NCBI GenBank assembly: GCA_024278775.1
Contig: JAJRSP010000263.1
Location: 1 to 16,056, forward strand
Origin: Planctomycetota bacterium
Lineage (GTDB): Bacteria; Planctomycetota; Phycisphaerae; UBA1845
Length of the DNA: 16,056 bases
Direction of reading: 5' to 3'
Position 1 is the stretch's first letter. Every line of letters begins with the position of its first letter. The translations under genes were made by a program, and so were the position numbers. The notes under the pieces are model-generated. The model did not search any database and had not been told where the DNA came from. It saw only the letters and a program-made list of their open reading frames with translations. Shown piece by piece: positions 8,909-15,971 of the stretch.

Positions 8909-11422
8909 TTAGGTGTCGTCCGCGTGCGCGGCGACCGGCTCAGGCTCATCCTCTACGACCGTGACGCCTTCGAGGGCCAGTTCACCCTTTTCACCCTCCT
9001 TTTCGGCGGGTTTGAAGGTCACGATCACCTTGTTCTTGTTCTCGAACTCTCCTCGGAGCACCGCCTCGGAAAGCGGGTCTTCGAGATATTGCCCCAACGC
9101 CCGTCGCAGGGGTCGCGCACCAAACTTTTCGTCCGTGCCGTATTCCACAAGGAAATCTTTGGCATCCGGGCAGACTTCGAGTTCGAGCCCTTTCTCTTGC
9201 ATGCGGGTTTCCAATTTGGCCAGCTCGAGATCGATAATCGAAATCATGTCATCATGCACGAGCTTTCGGAACACGATAATTTCATCGAGCCGGTTGATGA
9301 ATTCCGGACGGAAATGATCCTCCAGCTCCGTGCGAAGCATGCTACGCATTTTGTCATAGTTGACATCCGCGTCACGCTTGCCAAAACCGAACTCCTCTTG
9401 CACGGTGATGCGGTGGGCGCCGATGTTGCTGGTCATGATCAGGACCACGTTCTTGAAGTCCACATGACGACCGAAAGAATCGGTCAGGCGTCCTTCCTCC
9501 ATGATCTGAAGCAACATGTTGAACACATCCGGGTGTGCCTTCTCGATTTCATCCAGCAGGATGACCGAGTAGGGACGTCGGCGGATACGCTCCGTGAGCT
9601 GACCGCCTTCTTCGTAACCAACGTAGCCCGGAGGGGCACCGATGAGCCGGGAGACGTTGTGCTTTTCCATGTACTCGGACATGTCGAGTACGAACAGGGC
9701 TTCCGGATCGCCAAACATGAACTCGGCTAGACACTTCGCCAGATAGGTTTTCCCCACACCAGACGGTCCGACAAATACAAAGCTGCCCATCGGTCGGTTG
9801 GGATCCTTCAGTCCGCTTCGGCTTCGGCGCACCGCGCGGGACACGGCGCTGACCGCCTCGCTCTGACTGACCACCTTCTTGTGTAGCTCGTCTTCCAACG
9901 AGAGCAGCCGCTTGGCTTCATCTCGTCCCATTCTGGTGAGCGGGATGCCCGTCATCGAGCTGATGACCTCGGCAATGATCTCCTCGTCGACCACCCCGTC
10001 GATTTCCTTACTCCGATCCCGCCACTCCTTCTGAAGCGTTTTCTTTTTGCTTTTTATCGTGTCGAGCTGGTCGCGCACCTGGGCGGCACGCTCGTAGTCG
10101 GCATTCCGGACGGCCTCGTCTTTTTCACCGTTGAGCCGCTCCGATTCGCGTTCCAGTTCGGTCAGGTCCGGTGGCTTGGTCATGGATTTCAGTCGCACGC
10201 GGGCCCCCGCTTCGTCCATCACGTCGATGGCTTTGTCCGGCTGGACCCTGGTGATGTAACGCGCCGATAACTCGACAGCGTGTTCCAGGGCCGCATCGGT
10301 GATCCGAACACGGTGGTGCGCCTCGTAGCGGTCGCGAAGCCCTCTGAGAATCTGCACGGTCTCCTTCGCAGTCGGCGGTTCGACCATGACCTGCTGAAAA
10401 CGCCTCTCCAGTGCGGTGTCTTTTTCGATGTACTTGCGGAACTCGTCCAGCGTTGTGGCACCGATGCATTGAATCTCCCCGCGGCTAAGTGCGGGCTTGA
10501 GTACGTTTGAAGCGTCGATGGCCCCCTCTGCGCCGCCCGCACCGACCAGCGTGTGCAGCTCGTCGATGAACAAAATCACGTTGCCGGCGCGACGAACTTC
10601 GTTCATCACCGCCTTGATGCGCTCCTCGAACTGCCCACGGTATTTGGTACCCGCCACCATCATAGCCAGGTCGAGCACGACGATGCGACGCTCGGCCAGG
10701 ATTTCCGGGATATCATTGGAGACGATGAGCTGCGCGAGCCCCTCGACAATGGCGGTCTTACCCACGCCGGCTTCGCCAAGCAGCACGGGGTTGTTCTTCT
10801 GACGGCGGCAAAGAATCTGAATGATGCGCTCGATCTCGGCCGCACGCCCGATGACCGGATCCAGTTTTCCTTGTTTGGCAATTTCGGTGAGGTCGCGCCC
10901 AAACGAGTCGAGAGCCGGAGTCTTGCTCTTGCCTTTTTTCGTCTCCCCCGGCACGGTGCTGGAACCCATGTCGTCGCCCTCTTCGCTGGCCCCCAGCAGA
11001 TTGAGCACCTCCTCGCGGACGTCCTCCAAGCGCAAGTTCAGGTTCATCAATACCTGAGCGGCCACACCGTCTTGCTCACGAAGGAGCCCGAGCAGCAAAT
11101 GCTCGGTGCCGACGTAGTTGTGGTTGAGGTTGCGCGCTTCTTCAATGGCATATTCGATCACCTTCTTGGCACGCGGCGTCTGAGGGAGCTTGCCCATGGT
11201 GACCGTTTCGGGACCGCTCTTGACGAGTTTTTCCACTTCGAGACGGACCTTTCGAAGATCGACGTCGAGGTTTTTGAGCACGTTAGCGCCGACACCGGAC
11301 CCCTCCTTCACCAAGCCGAGGAGAATGTGTTCGGTGCCAATGTACTCGTGGTTGAAGCGCTGCGCCTCCTGGTTGGCCAGCGCCATCACTTTACGAGCAC
11401 GGTCAGTAAATCGTTCAAACAT
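8909..11422 (-). CDS. clpC: ATP-dependent Clp protease ATP-binding subunit ClpC (AAA+ unfoldase)
   Basis: Hexameric AAA+ unfoldase that feeds substrates to ClpP; 837 residues from ATG 11422. The start was chosen because [12 protein letters not shown] is the conserved ClpC N-terminus and AGGAG lies 11 nt upstream; an in-frame extension to 11557 is low-complexity and rejected. Domains are the double Clp-N repeat (about 1-145), first AAA+ module with Walker A GEAGVGKT (216-223) and Walker B VILFIDE (282-288), UVR/M-domain coiled coil (420-455, marking ClpC rather than ClpA or ClpB), and second AAA+ module with Walker A GPSGVGKT (552-559) and Walker B VILLDEIE (620-627). Residues 678-680 read FGF where ClpC carries its ClpP-binding loop (VGF in Bacillus), so partnership with ClpP is expected. 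An acidic tail ends the protein. No ctsR/mcsA/mcsB-type genes are adjacent. Confidence 0.97.
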   Translation of the reverse strand: MFERFTDRARKVMALANQEAQRFNHEYIGTEHILLGLVKEGSGVGANVLKNLDVDLRKVRLEVEKLVKSGPETVTMGKLPQTPRAKKVIEYAIEEARNLNHNYVGTEHLLLGLLREQDGVAAQVLMNLNLRLEDVREEVLNLLGASEEGDDMGSSTVPGETKKGKSKTPALDSFGRDLTEIAKQGKLDPVIGRAAEIERIIQILCRRQKNNPVLLGEAGVGKTAIVEGLAQLIVSNDIPEILAERRIVVLDLAMMVAGTKYRGQFEERIKAVMNEVRRAGNVILFIDELHTLVGAGGAEGAIDASNVLKPALSRGEIQCIGATTLDEFRKYIEKDTALERRFQQVMVEPPTAKETVQILRGLRDRYEAHHRVRITDAALEHAVELSARYITRVQPDKAIDVMDEAGARVRLKSMTKPPDLTELERESERLNGEKDEAVRNADYERAAQVRDQLDTIKSKKKTLQKEWRDRSKEIDGVVDEEIIAEVISSMTGIPLTRMGRDEAKRLLSLEDELHKKVVSQSEAVSAVSRAVRRSRSGLKDPNRPMGSFVFVGPSGVGKTYLAKCLAEFMFGDPEALFVLDMSEYMEKHNVSRLIGAPPGYVGYEEGGQLTERIRRRPYSVILLDEIEKAHPDVFNMLLQIMEEGRLTDSFGRHVDFKNVVLIMTSNIGAHRITVQEEFGFGKRDADVNYDKMRSMLRTELEDHFRPEFINRLDEIIVFRKLVHDDMISIIDLELAKLETRMQEKGLELEVCPDAKDFLVEYGTDEKFGARPLRRALGQYLEDPLSEAVLRGEFENKNKVIVTFKPAEKEGEKGELALEGVTVVEDEPEPVAAHADDT

Positions 11423-11510
11423 AGCCCGGTGTTCTCCTGCGTCGACGTCAAGCGCGCTGCCGTTGTGGCAGCAAAACCCACGCCCACGAATTTGCCCGCC
11501 GCGTGCCGGC

Positions 11511-11601
11511 GAGTGGCCCCCACTCGTCCTTCTACCCCGCCCCCCCGGCGTAGCCACGTCCGGTAGTACCGGAGTCGGAAGCCGCCGAGAGGCATTCGGC
11601 G
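11511..11601 (-). promoter_or_regulatory. Structured 5' leader of clpC: three short hairpins
   Basis: Three perfect short dyads lie between the predicted clpC transcription start and its ribosome-binding site. In transcription order they are CGCCGA-N7-TCGGCG (11583-11601), the 15-nt palindrome TCCGGTACTACCGGA (11559-11573), and CGAGTGG-GG-CCACTCG (11511-11526). None is followed by a T-tract, so they are not a simple attenuator. They could stabilise the mRNA, act as a regulatory leader, or serve as DNA operators. Function is inference. Confidence 0.45.
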
Positions 11602-11610
11602 CGGCACACT

Positions 11611-11639
11611 ATTCTAGCACCGCCCGAAAACACCATCAA
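11611..11639 (-). promoter_or_regulatory. Predicted sigma70-type promoter of clpC
   Basis: On the minus strand, -35 TTGATG (11634-11639, 4 of 6) and -10 TAGAAT (11611-11616, 5 of 6) are separated by 17 nt, with a TG one base upstream of the -10 box (extended -10). The predicted start is near 11604, giving a leader of about 180 nt before ATG 11422. I see neither a CIRCE element nor CtsR-type heptad repeats nearby. Confidence 0.7.
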
Positions 11640-12007
11640 CTGAGCTTATGGTGTGAGCGACGCGTTTCCAGAGGTTGTATCGACCAGCAGAGCAGGTAAG
11701 TCAACGCGGCTCGTCCACCGGGGAGTCCGCGCCGGATCACAATCCCATGTCCGATAGGATGTTGTGGGAGACGTTCGACGATTGCGTGAATGTGAGGTAT
11801 GATCGTGCAGAGGCCGTTTTTCGAGTTTACGCGCAGGTAGCGCTCTATCCCGCACGCCCGATAGTTGTCAGCGTGTACCACCCGAGGAAGTTGGTTCTCG
11901 GAACGAACCACGTGAACCGGATCGTACGGACTGATTGGTTTGGGATCGGTTTTGGATTGTGTGCGATTCTGCATGAAAGCGTGGTAATCCGTCGTGAGAG
12001 AAAAACC
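11640..12007. other. Long non-coding stretch between clpC promoter and small gene
   Basis: These 368 nt hold no convincing gene. Frames are open on both strands, but the products are unlike known proteins and have no supported starts. A TATGAT (11798-11803) could be a plus-strand -10 box, but no good -35 box stands 16-18 nt before it. The upstream promoter region of the small gene at 12008 must lie here. Confidence 0.45.
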
Positions 12008-12178
12008 ATGTTGATACCCTATATTGTGTATTTCACGTTTATCACACCGGGTACCAAGAAGCCCGGCCCCGTGAAGCAATTTCGCGTGTATGCCGGCAAT
12101 TGGGAAGAGGCGCGCCGCGTCGCCGCCAAACAATCCACCTATCCCGACATCGAAGTGCTTCGCGTCGTGCCGGCATAG
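12008..12178 (+). CDS. Small uncharacterised protein (56 residues)
   Basis: I do not recognise the family. The ATG at 12008 follows a purine-rich GAGAGAAAAA. The frame stays open far upstream, but this start is preferred because codon use becomes strongly G/C at third positions only from about codon 17 and the product then looks protein-like. Residues 2-13 are hydrophobic/aromatic (LIPYIVYFTFIT), then come PGTKKPGPVKQFRVYAGN, an amphipathic helix WEEARRVAAKQS, and a final strand IEVLRVV, a beta-beta-alpha-beta-like pattern. There is no signal peptide and no Cys. It stands alone: clpC runs away from it upstream, and the sulfatase-like gene converges on it from 162 nt downstream. It could be a small regulatory or modulator protein, but nothing shows that. 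Confidence 0.55.
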   Translation: MLIPYIVYFTFITPGTKKPGPVKQFRVYAGNWEEARRVAAKQSTYPDIEVLRVVPA

Positions 12179-12339
12179 CGTGCCGTCGTATGACGTGGCC
12201 CTTACTTGCGTCCTGACGCGCCGGGTCGTGAACGCCGAACCACGCACGAATTCTCGAAACCGCGCGGGGCTCAGGTAGTCGTAGAGCTTGCGAAACGCGG
12301 TGCCGAGAAGATAACTACGGTACGGTAGCAGCGTTTGCT

Positions 12340-13830
12340 CTAGTCAATGTAGCCGAGCGCTTTGAGTTTCCGAATCGTGTCATCATCAACCACGGGCGCT
12401 TTCTGCGGTCGCTTGCCGTAGGCGTAGTCGATCCAGGGGTCTGACCAATCATGCAACACATTCCGCAGCCGGGAAGCCTCGGCCGGCGAATCGTCGTAGA
12501 CGTTGTACGCCTCAGCGGGATCGTGTTTCAGTTGGTAAAGCTCATACTCCGTTCCGCGCTGCAGCGATTGATCCAGCGCATCGGGGATGTAGATGAGCTT
12601 CCAGGTGTCATCCCGAACGGCAAGCGTATAGTCAATCTGATAGCCCGATTCCGTAAAGACATAACGCGGACCCGGCAGACCTTGGATCACCGGTACAAGT
12701 GACGCGGCTTCCATATCGGTAGGCGATGCGATACCGACAAGTTCCAGCAAGGTGGGCATCAAGGCGAAGGTCGGTACGGGACCCGCATAGCGCGGTGCGG
12801 CTTGGCCCTGGGGAAGCCGGATCATCATCGGGACCCGGGCGCAATCGTCATAAGGAAACCGACCGTGGCCGAAGTAGTAGTCACTTTTTCCTATGGATTC
12901 GCCGTGGTCACCCACGACCACCACGATGGTGTGATCCCATAATCCCGCTTTGCGAACGCGGTCCAGCAGTGCGCCGATCATCCGATCGGCGCTGGCGATT
13001 CCGGCGTCATAACGAGCCACGTAAAACCCCAGCTCAGTCGGCTCTGATCGTAGGGCGGCTGAAGGATGAACGCCGCCAAGATCAGGGTGGAGGATCTGCC
13101 GCCGAAACGGGTGGTCAGGCGGCACGGGCAAATCGAGCGGCTCATGGGGCAATGCACGCAACAGCGGCTCACGCTGATAATACTCATCATGGAAAAACAT
13201 ATCCTCGGGCATACCGGGTGCGAGGTAGGGGTGGTGCGCGTTGTTGAAGTGAACCCACGCCAGAAACGGTTTGTCACGCGGTTGGAAGATCCAATCCAGA
13301 GCTGCCTTCTTCGCATCCTCAAAGGGCGTGTCGTGGCGGTAAGTGTCGGCCACGTGTTGAAACCCCTGAAGGATGTTGGTCGCCGGGTTGAGCGCCGGGG
13401 TCGAGTTGAACGCAGCCGTGGCATAGCCGTGATCGCGCAGCACCTCGGCCAGCGTGACGTGATCGTCACCGAGAAACTGTCGCGGTGTGATCCGTGTAAC
13501 CCCGGTCGTGTGCCCGTATTTCCCCGTCATCAACGCGGCAAAAGCCGGGGCGGTCTTGGGCCACTGCGTAATCGCCTGCTCGAAAAGGATGCTCTCTTTG
13601 GCCAACCGATCGAGATGAGGGGACGTCTCACGTGGGTAGCCGTAGCAGCCGAGATGGTCCGCCCGCACCGAGCAGAGACTGATGATAAGAAGGTTCGGGG
13701 GTGCTGCGGCGGGCCGACTCACCCACAAGCCCACGCCGACGCCCGCGAGGATCAGCAACACCAGCACGAGCCGACGCGCACTGTTCGTGCGTGCGGGCTT
13801 GTTCGTGGAGGTGGCGTCTGTGTGCGACAT
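12340..13830 (-). CDS. Membrane-anchored sulfatase/alkaline-phosphatase-superfamily protein with altered active site
   Basis: Predicted extracytoplasmic hydrolase or phosphotransferase, 496 residues. The start at 13830 has AGGA just upstream and lies about 88 nt below a TATAAT box; the in-frame ATG at 13926 overlaps that box. Residues 20-38 are a single transmembrane helix. The sulfatase signature region is clear: PNLLIISLCSVRADHLGCYG (45-64) and TAPAFAALMTG (93-103), with later metal/active-site motifs VVGDHGES (305-312) and GHGR (321-324), and DDCARVPMMI (328-337). Two key residues differ. The C/S-x-P-x-R formylglycine site reads T93-A-P-A-F, so no formylglycine can form. The usual Asp of 'IDTLRADH' is Cys53. 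It may use Thr93 as a nucleophile, as Thr-type phosphotransferases of this superfamily do, or be catalytically changed. The substrate is unknown. Confidence 0.85.
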   Translation of the reverse strand: MSHTDATSTNKPARTNSARRLVLVLLILAGVGVGLWVSRPAAAPPNLLIISLCSVRADHLGCYGYPRETSPHLDRLAKESILFEQAITQWPKTAPAFAALMTGKYGHTTGVTRITPRQFLGDDHVTLAEVLRDHGYATAAFNSTPALNPATNILQGFQHVADTYRHDTPFEDAKKAALDWIFQPRDKPFLAWVHFNNAHHPYLAPGMPEDMFFHDEYYQREPLLRALPHEPLDLPVPPDHPFRRQILHPDLGGVHPSAALRSEPTELGFYVARYDAGIASADRMIGALLDRVRKAGLWDHTIVVVVGDHGESIGKSDYYFGHGRFPYDDCARVPMMIRLPQGQAAPRYAGPVPTFALMPTLLELVGIASPTDMEAASLVPVIQGLPGPRYVFTESGYQIDYTLAVRDDTWKLIYIPDALDQSLQRGTEYELYQLKHDPAEAYNVYDDSPAEASRLRNVLHDWSDPWIDYAYGKRPQKAPVVDDDTIRKLKALGYID

Positions 13831-13924
13831 CTGTTCCTGGGTGATCGGCGAGTAGCGACGGCATCCGAAGCGCGCCGGGGCTCTTTCTCTGTTGGTGTCT
13901 CCGCGCCGTAAATCAGGCTGGTCC

Positions 13925-13930
13925 ATTATA
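13925..13930 (-). promoter_or_regulatory. Predicted -10 box (TATAAT) of the sulfatase-like gene
   Basis: The minus strand reads a perfect TATAAT. The -35 region at the proper distance (about 13948-13953, GTCGCG) matches poorly, which fits a promoter needing an activator. Transcription would begin near 13918, about 88 nt before ATG 13830. Confidence 0.5.
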
Positions 13931-13958
13931 CGGGTGTTTCATCGTTCCGCGACACCCG
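13931..13958. promoter_or_regulatory. Candidate operator: inverted repeat CGGGTGT-N14-ACACCCG
   Basis: A perfect 7-bp inverted repeat with a 14-nt spacer directly abuts the TATAAT box and covers the weak -35 region. The 21-bp centre-to-centre distance between half-sites is two helical turns, the usual geometry for a dimeric helix-turn-helix regulator. A further CGGGTG half-site occurs at 14012-14017. No regulator gene is seen in the window. Confidence 0.4.
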
Positions 13959-14027
13959 ATCGTTATCAAAAGCCGTTCCGCGCGATCACGCCGCGCGTTA
14001 TCTCCGCAGGACGGGTGCTCCCCGTAG

Positions 14028-14045
14028 GGCATGCTATGGCATGCC
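14028..14045. repeat. Inverted repeat GGCATGC-TATG-GCATGCC
   Basis: A perfect 7-bp dyad with a 4-nt loop lies 46 nt upstream of the lipoprotein ATG at 14092. It could be an operator or a leader hairpin of that gene. It is not followed by a T-tract. I found no convincing plus-strand -35/-10 pair nearby. Confidence 0.4.
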
Positions 14046-14091
14046 GTCCGTGGAGGGGGCGGGGGTCGCTCGCCACAGTAGGAGGCACAAG

Positions 14092-14949
14092 ATGCGAAGA
14101 AGGAACACGTGGATTCAGACTGCGGCGGTAACAACACTGGTTCTTGTCGGCGGCTGCGAGACCATGATGGAGGAAGTGGTTTATCCTTCGCTGGGTAACG
14201 CCAAGAGAATGTCGCAGCGGCAACTTCAAGCCATCAGTGACCAGACCGAGACGCTGTCCGAACAGCACAAACTCATCGAGCCGGCCGTGTCTGCACCAAT
14301 CGATGAACTCAAGACCGCCTTCGATGAGAAACTCACGCGATTGCAAGAGGAAACAGCACAAGAGCGAAGTCTGGCGGCCAAGGTGATTGAACGCACCGCA
14401 CAACTGGCGCTCAAGCTCGGTGCATTTCCGGAATATGCGGAGATCGAAAACCGTTTGGCGAACGTGGACGACGCGGCTGAAGAGGCGAACGAAGACATCG
14501 CTGCGTTACGCGAGGATACGTCAAACCTCGATCAGCGGGCGGCGCTCGTGGAGAAGGATGTGGACATACTCCAGAATACGCTCACGCAGCTTGATCGGGA
14601 GACGGTGGCCAAGCTGTCCGACGTCAGCGCGGAAACCGTTCGGGCATTGGAAACGCTTAAGGGAGATGGCAAAGCGTTTCGGCAAAAGCTGGAGACCGAG
14701 CTTCGACTCACGCGCGAGGCGATGGATGCGCTCAAGGGGTTGACGCCGGAGGAGATCATGGCGTTGCTCGCGGCTGCGGTGAGTGCGGCCGCCGCCGGCG
14801 GCGCGCTCGGAAAAACCGGAAAGAGCCGCGGAGCGGCAGAGATGGAAAAGATCAAGGAACGACTCGACGCCGTCACCACGGACATTGCCTTAGCGAAGCC
14901 CTCTTCCGTGGCCGAAGAACTCGTCGCGCACGGCATGAAGACCAGGTAG
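14092..14949 (+). CDS. Coiled-coil lipoprotein of unknown function
   Basis: 285 residues, no family recognised. The start at 14092 is set by AGGAGG six nt upstream and by the signal that follows; a longer reading from 14041 would bury that signal. Residues 1-22 are a lipoprotein signal (RRR, hydrophobic core, lipobox VGGC, Cys22). Residues about 40-215 are rich in Glu, Lys, Ala, Leu and Gln with no Pro over long stretches and heptad-like spacing, so long coiled-coil helices are expected, broken near LGAFPEYAE (109-117). Residues 219-239 (PEEIMALLAAAVSAAAAGGAL) form a short Ala-rich hydrophobic segment that could dip into or cross a membrane. A basic-acidic helix follows (246-263). It may link outer membrane and cell wall or form a filament; this is inference. 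The next gene follows in the same direction after 101 nt. Confidence 0.8.
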   Translation: MRRRNTWIQTAAVTTLVLVGGCETMMEEVVYPSLGNAKRMSQRQLQAISDQTETLSEQHKLIEPAVSAPIDELKTAFDEKLTRLQEETAQERSLAAKVIERTAQLALKLGAFPEYAEIENRLANVDDAAEEANEDIAALREDTSNLDQRAALVEKDVDILQNTLTQLDRETVAKLSDVSAETVRALETLKGDGKAFRQKLETELRLTREAMDALKGLTPEEIMALLAAAVSAAAAGGALGKTGKSRGAAEMEKIKERLDAVTTDIALAKPSSVAEELVAHGMKTR

Positions 14950-15050
14950 GGAGGGAATACGACGTGCCCGCGTCGGCCGGTTGGCCTTTCGTCATCTGAG
15001 GCGTGTCCTGTCGCTTGTTGGAACGTGGATCTTCATACGGAGGGTGCATC

Positions 15051-15971
15051 GTGTCAGGTAAGAGTCAGCGTTGTGCGGTGTCTGCGATATCCTTTCTATT
15101 TCTATCGGCTCTCATAGGGGGCCATGCCTACGCCCAATCGGTTCACACCGACAGAGGCCGCACGATTACCCCTCGCCTGACCGAGGTGGCGCAGACGGAT
15201 GCGCCAACCGAGGGCGGCGCGGCCGTGATCTCCCTTGTAGAAGTGGATCCGCCCGAGGGCGTCGTCGTGGATGTGGTGCAGGATCGGCGTTGGTTTGAGA
15301 TTCGGCTGAAGAACTGGGCACCGGCCCTTCTTGGTCAGTGGCAGGTCTCCATCGACCCGGCCTCGTTTATTCCGAACGCCGCCGGTTCGATCGCGCCGGC
15401 TCAAAAACCCTGCTGCTCGGATGAGTGGTGTGAACACGCCTTCGGCACCGGTGCCACATGCAACACTTCACTGGGGCTCTGCAGACCCGGCTTTCAAGAC
15501 GCCACGCGTTACAACTGGTCTTTCGATACGCCGAGTGGTCCTATCGCATCGCCCTATCTCACCTTCACCGGAACCACCACCAACGTCGGCTCTGTGGCGG
15601 ATGATGGCATGGAACGCTACGGCGGAACGCTCGTGATCGATCCGTCCTACGTCGCCATAGAAGTCCCCTCCTCGTTTCCCATTGACTTTCTGCCGCCTCC
15701 GGACACGTTCCTTCTCGACCAGAGTGCGGGGCAGATTCCGCTGCTTGCGACGGAGTCGGGCGTCTTGGCGCTGGTCGGTGGAAAGTGCTGCATTCCCTCT
15801 TCAGGCACATGCCAGGATGGAATTACGCAGGCGGCTTGTACGATCCAAGGTGGGCTCTGGGATAACTACAGTGATTGCAGCATTGGTTGCCTTTTATGTA
15901 GCTCCGGGGTTTGCACTGATTTAGACATTTGCACTACTAGTGTATCGCCACACCTAAATATTCGGGTATAG
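15051..15971 (+). CDS. Secreted Cys-rich protein, 3' end probably replaced by insertion-sequence DNA
   Basis: 306 residues, no known enzyme family. GTG 15051 is chosen because GGAGGG lies 7 nt upstream and it begins a clean signal peptide cleaved after AYA (residue 28, AYA-QS). The mature part has a mostly beta, non-catalytic look (60-115 and 165-240). Two Cys clusters stand out: CCSDEWC..C..C at 121-144 and KCCIPSSGTCQDG..C..GG..DC..GC at 245-280, the latter resembling a repeat I associate with planctomycete exported proteins. From about residue 281 the composition changes. The last six codons lie antisense to the 3' end of the IS630 transposase, so the native C-terminus is probably lost and residues 281-306 come from the IS. 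The protein may still be made and exported, but any C-terminal anchor or sorting signal would be missing. Confidence 0.75.
   Translation: MSGKSQRCAVSAISFLFLSALIGGHAYAQSVHTDRGRTITPRLTEVAQTDAPTEGGAAVISLVEVDPPEGVVVDVVQDRRWFEIRLKNWAPALLGQWQVSIDPASFIPNAAGSIAPAQKPCCSDEWCEHAFGTGATCNTSLGLCRPGFQDATRYNWSFDTPSGPIASPYLTFTGTTTNVGSVADDGMERYGGTLVIDPSYVAIEVPSSFPIDFLPPPDTFLLDQSAGQIPLLATESGVLALVGGKCCIPSSGTCQDGITQAACTIQGGLWDNYSDCSIGCLLCSSGVCTDLDICTTSVSPHLNIRV

Noticed and set aside
11423..11557. In-frame N-terminal extension of clpC starting at 11557
   Set aside because: It adds 45 low-complexity residues before the conserved ClpC start; AGGAG lies properly before 11422, and the extension holds leader dyads.
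10553..11566. Plus-strand frame of 337 codons antisense to clpC
   Set aside because: Shadow of the G/C-rich codon pattern of clpC; no domain and no start signal.
11675..12007. Upstream part of the plus-strand frame that ends at 12178
   Set aside because: No ribosome-binding site, and unlike the 3' part the codon choice and composition look non-coding.
11636..12247. Minus-strand open frame of 203 codons
   Set aside because: It runs antisense to the small gene and across the clpC promoter; the product has no recognisable domain and its start is unsupported.
13831..13926. Longer start of the sulfatase-like gene at 13926
   Set aside because: That ATG overlaps the TATAAT box, and a start with ribosome-binding site and membrane anchor exists at 13830.
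14041..14091. Longer start of the coiled-coil lipoprotein at 14041
   Set aside because: It lies within an inverted repeat, has no ribosome-binding site and would place 17 residues before the lipoprotein signal.
14974..14985. GGCC-GGTT-GGCC followed by TTTC after the lipoprotein gene, as a terminator
   Set aside because: Only a 4-bp stem with a short T-run; too weak to call.
15003..15050. Upstream GTG start of the secreted Cys-rich protein
   Set aside because: The GTG at 15051 has GGAGGG at good distance and begins a clean signal peptide.
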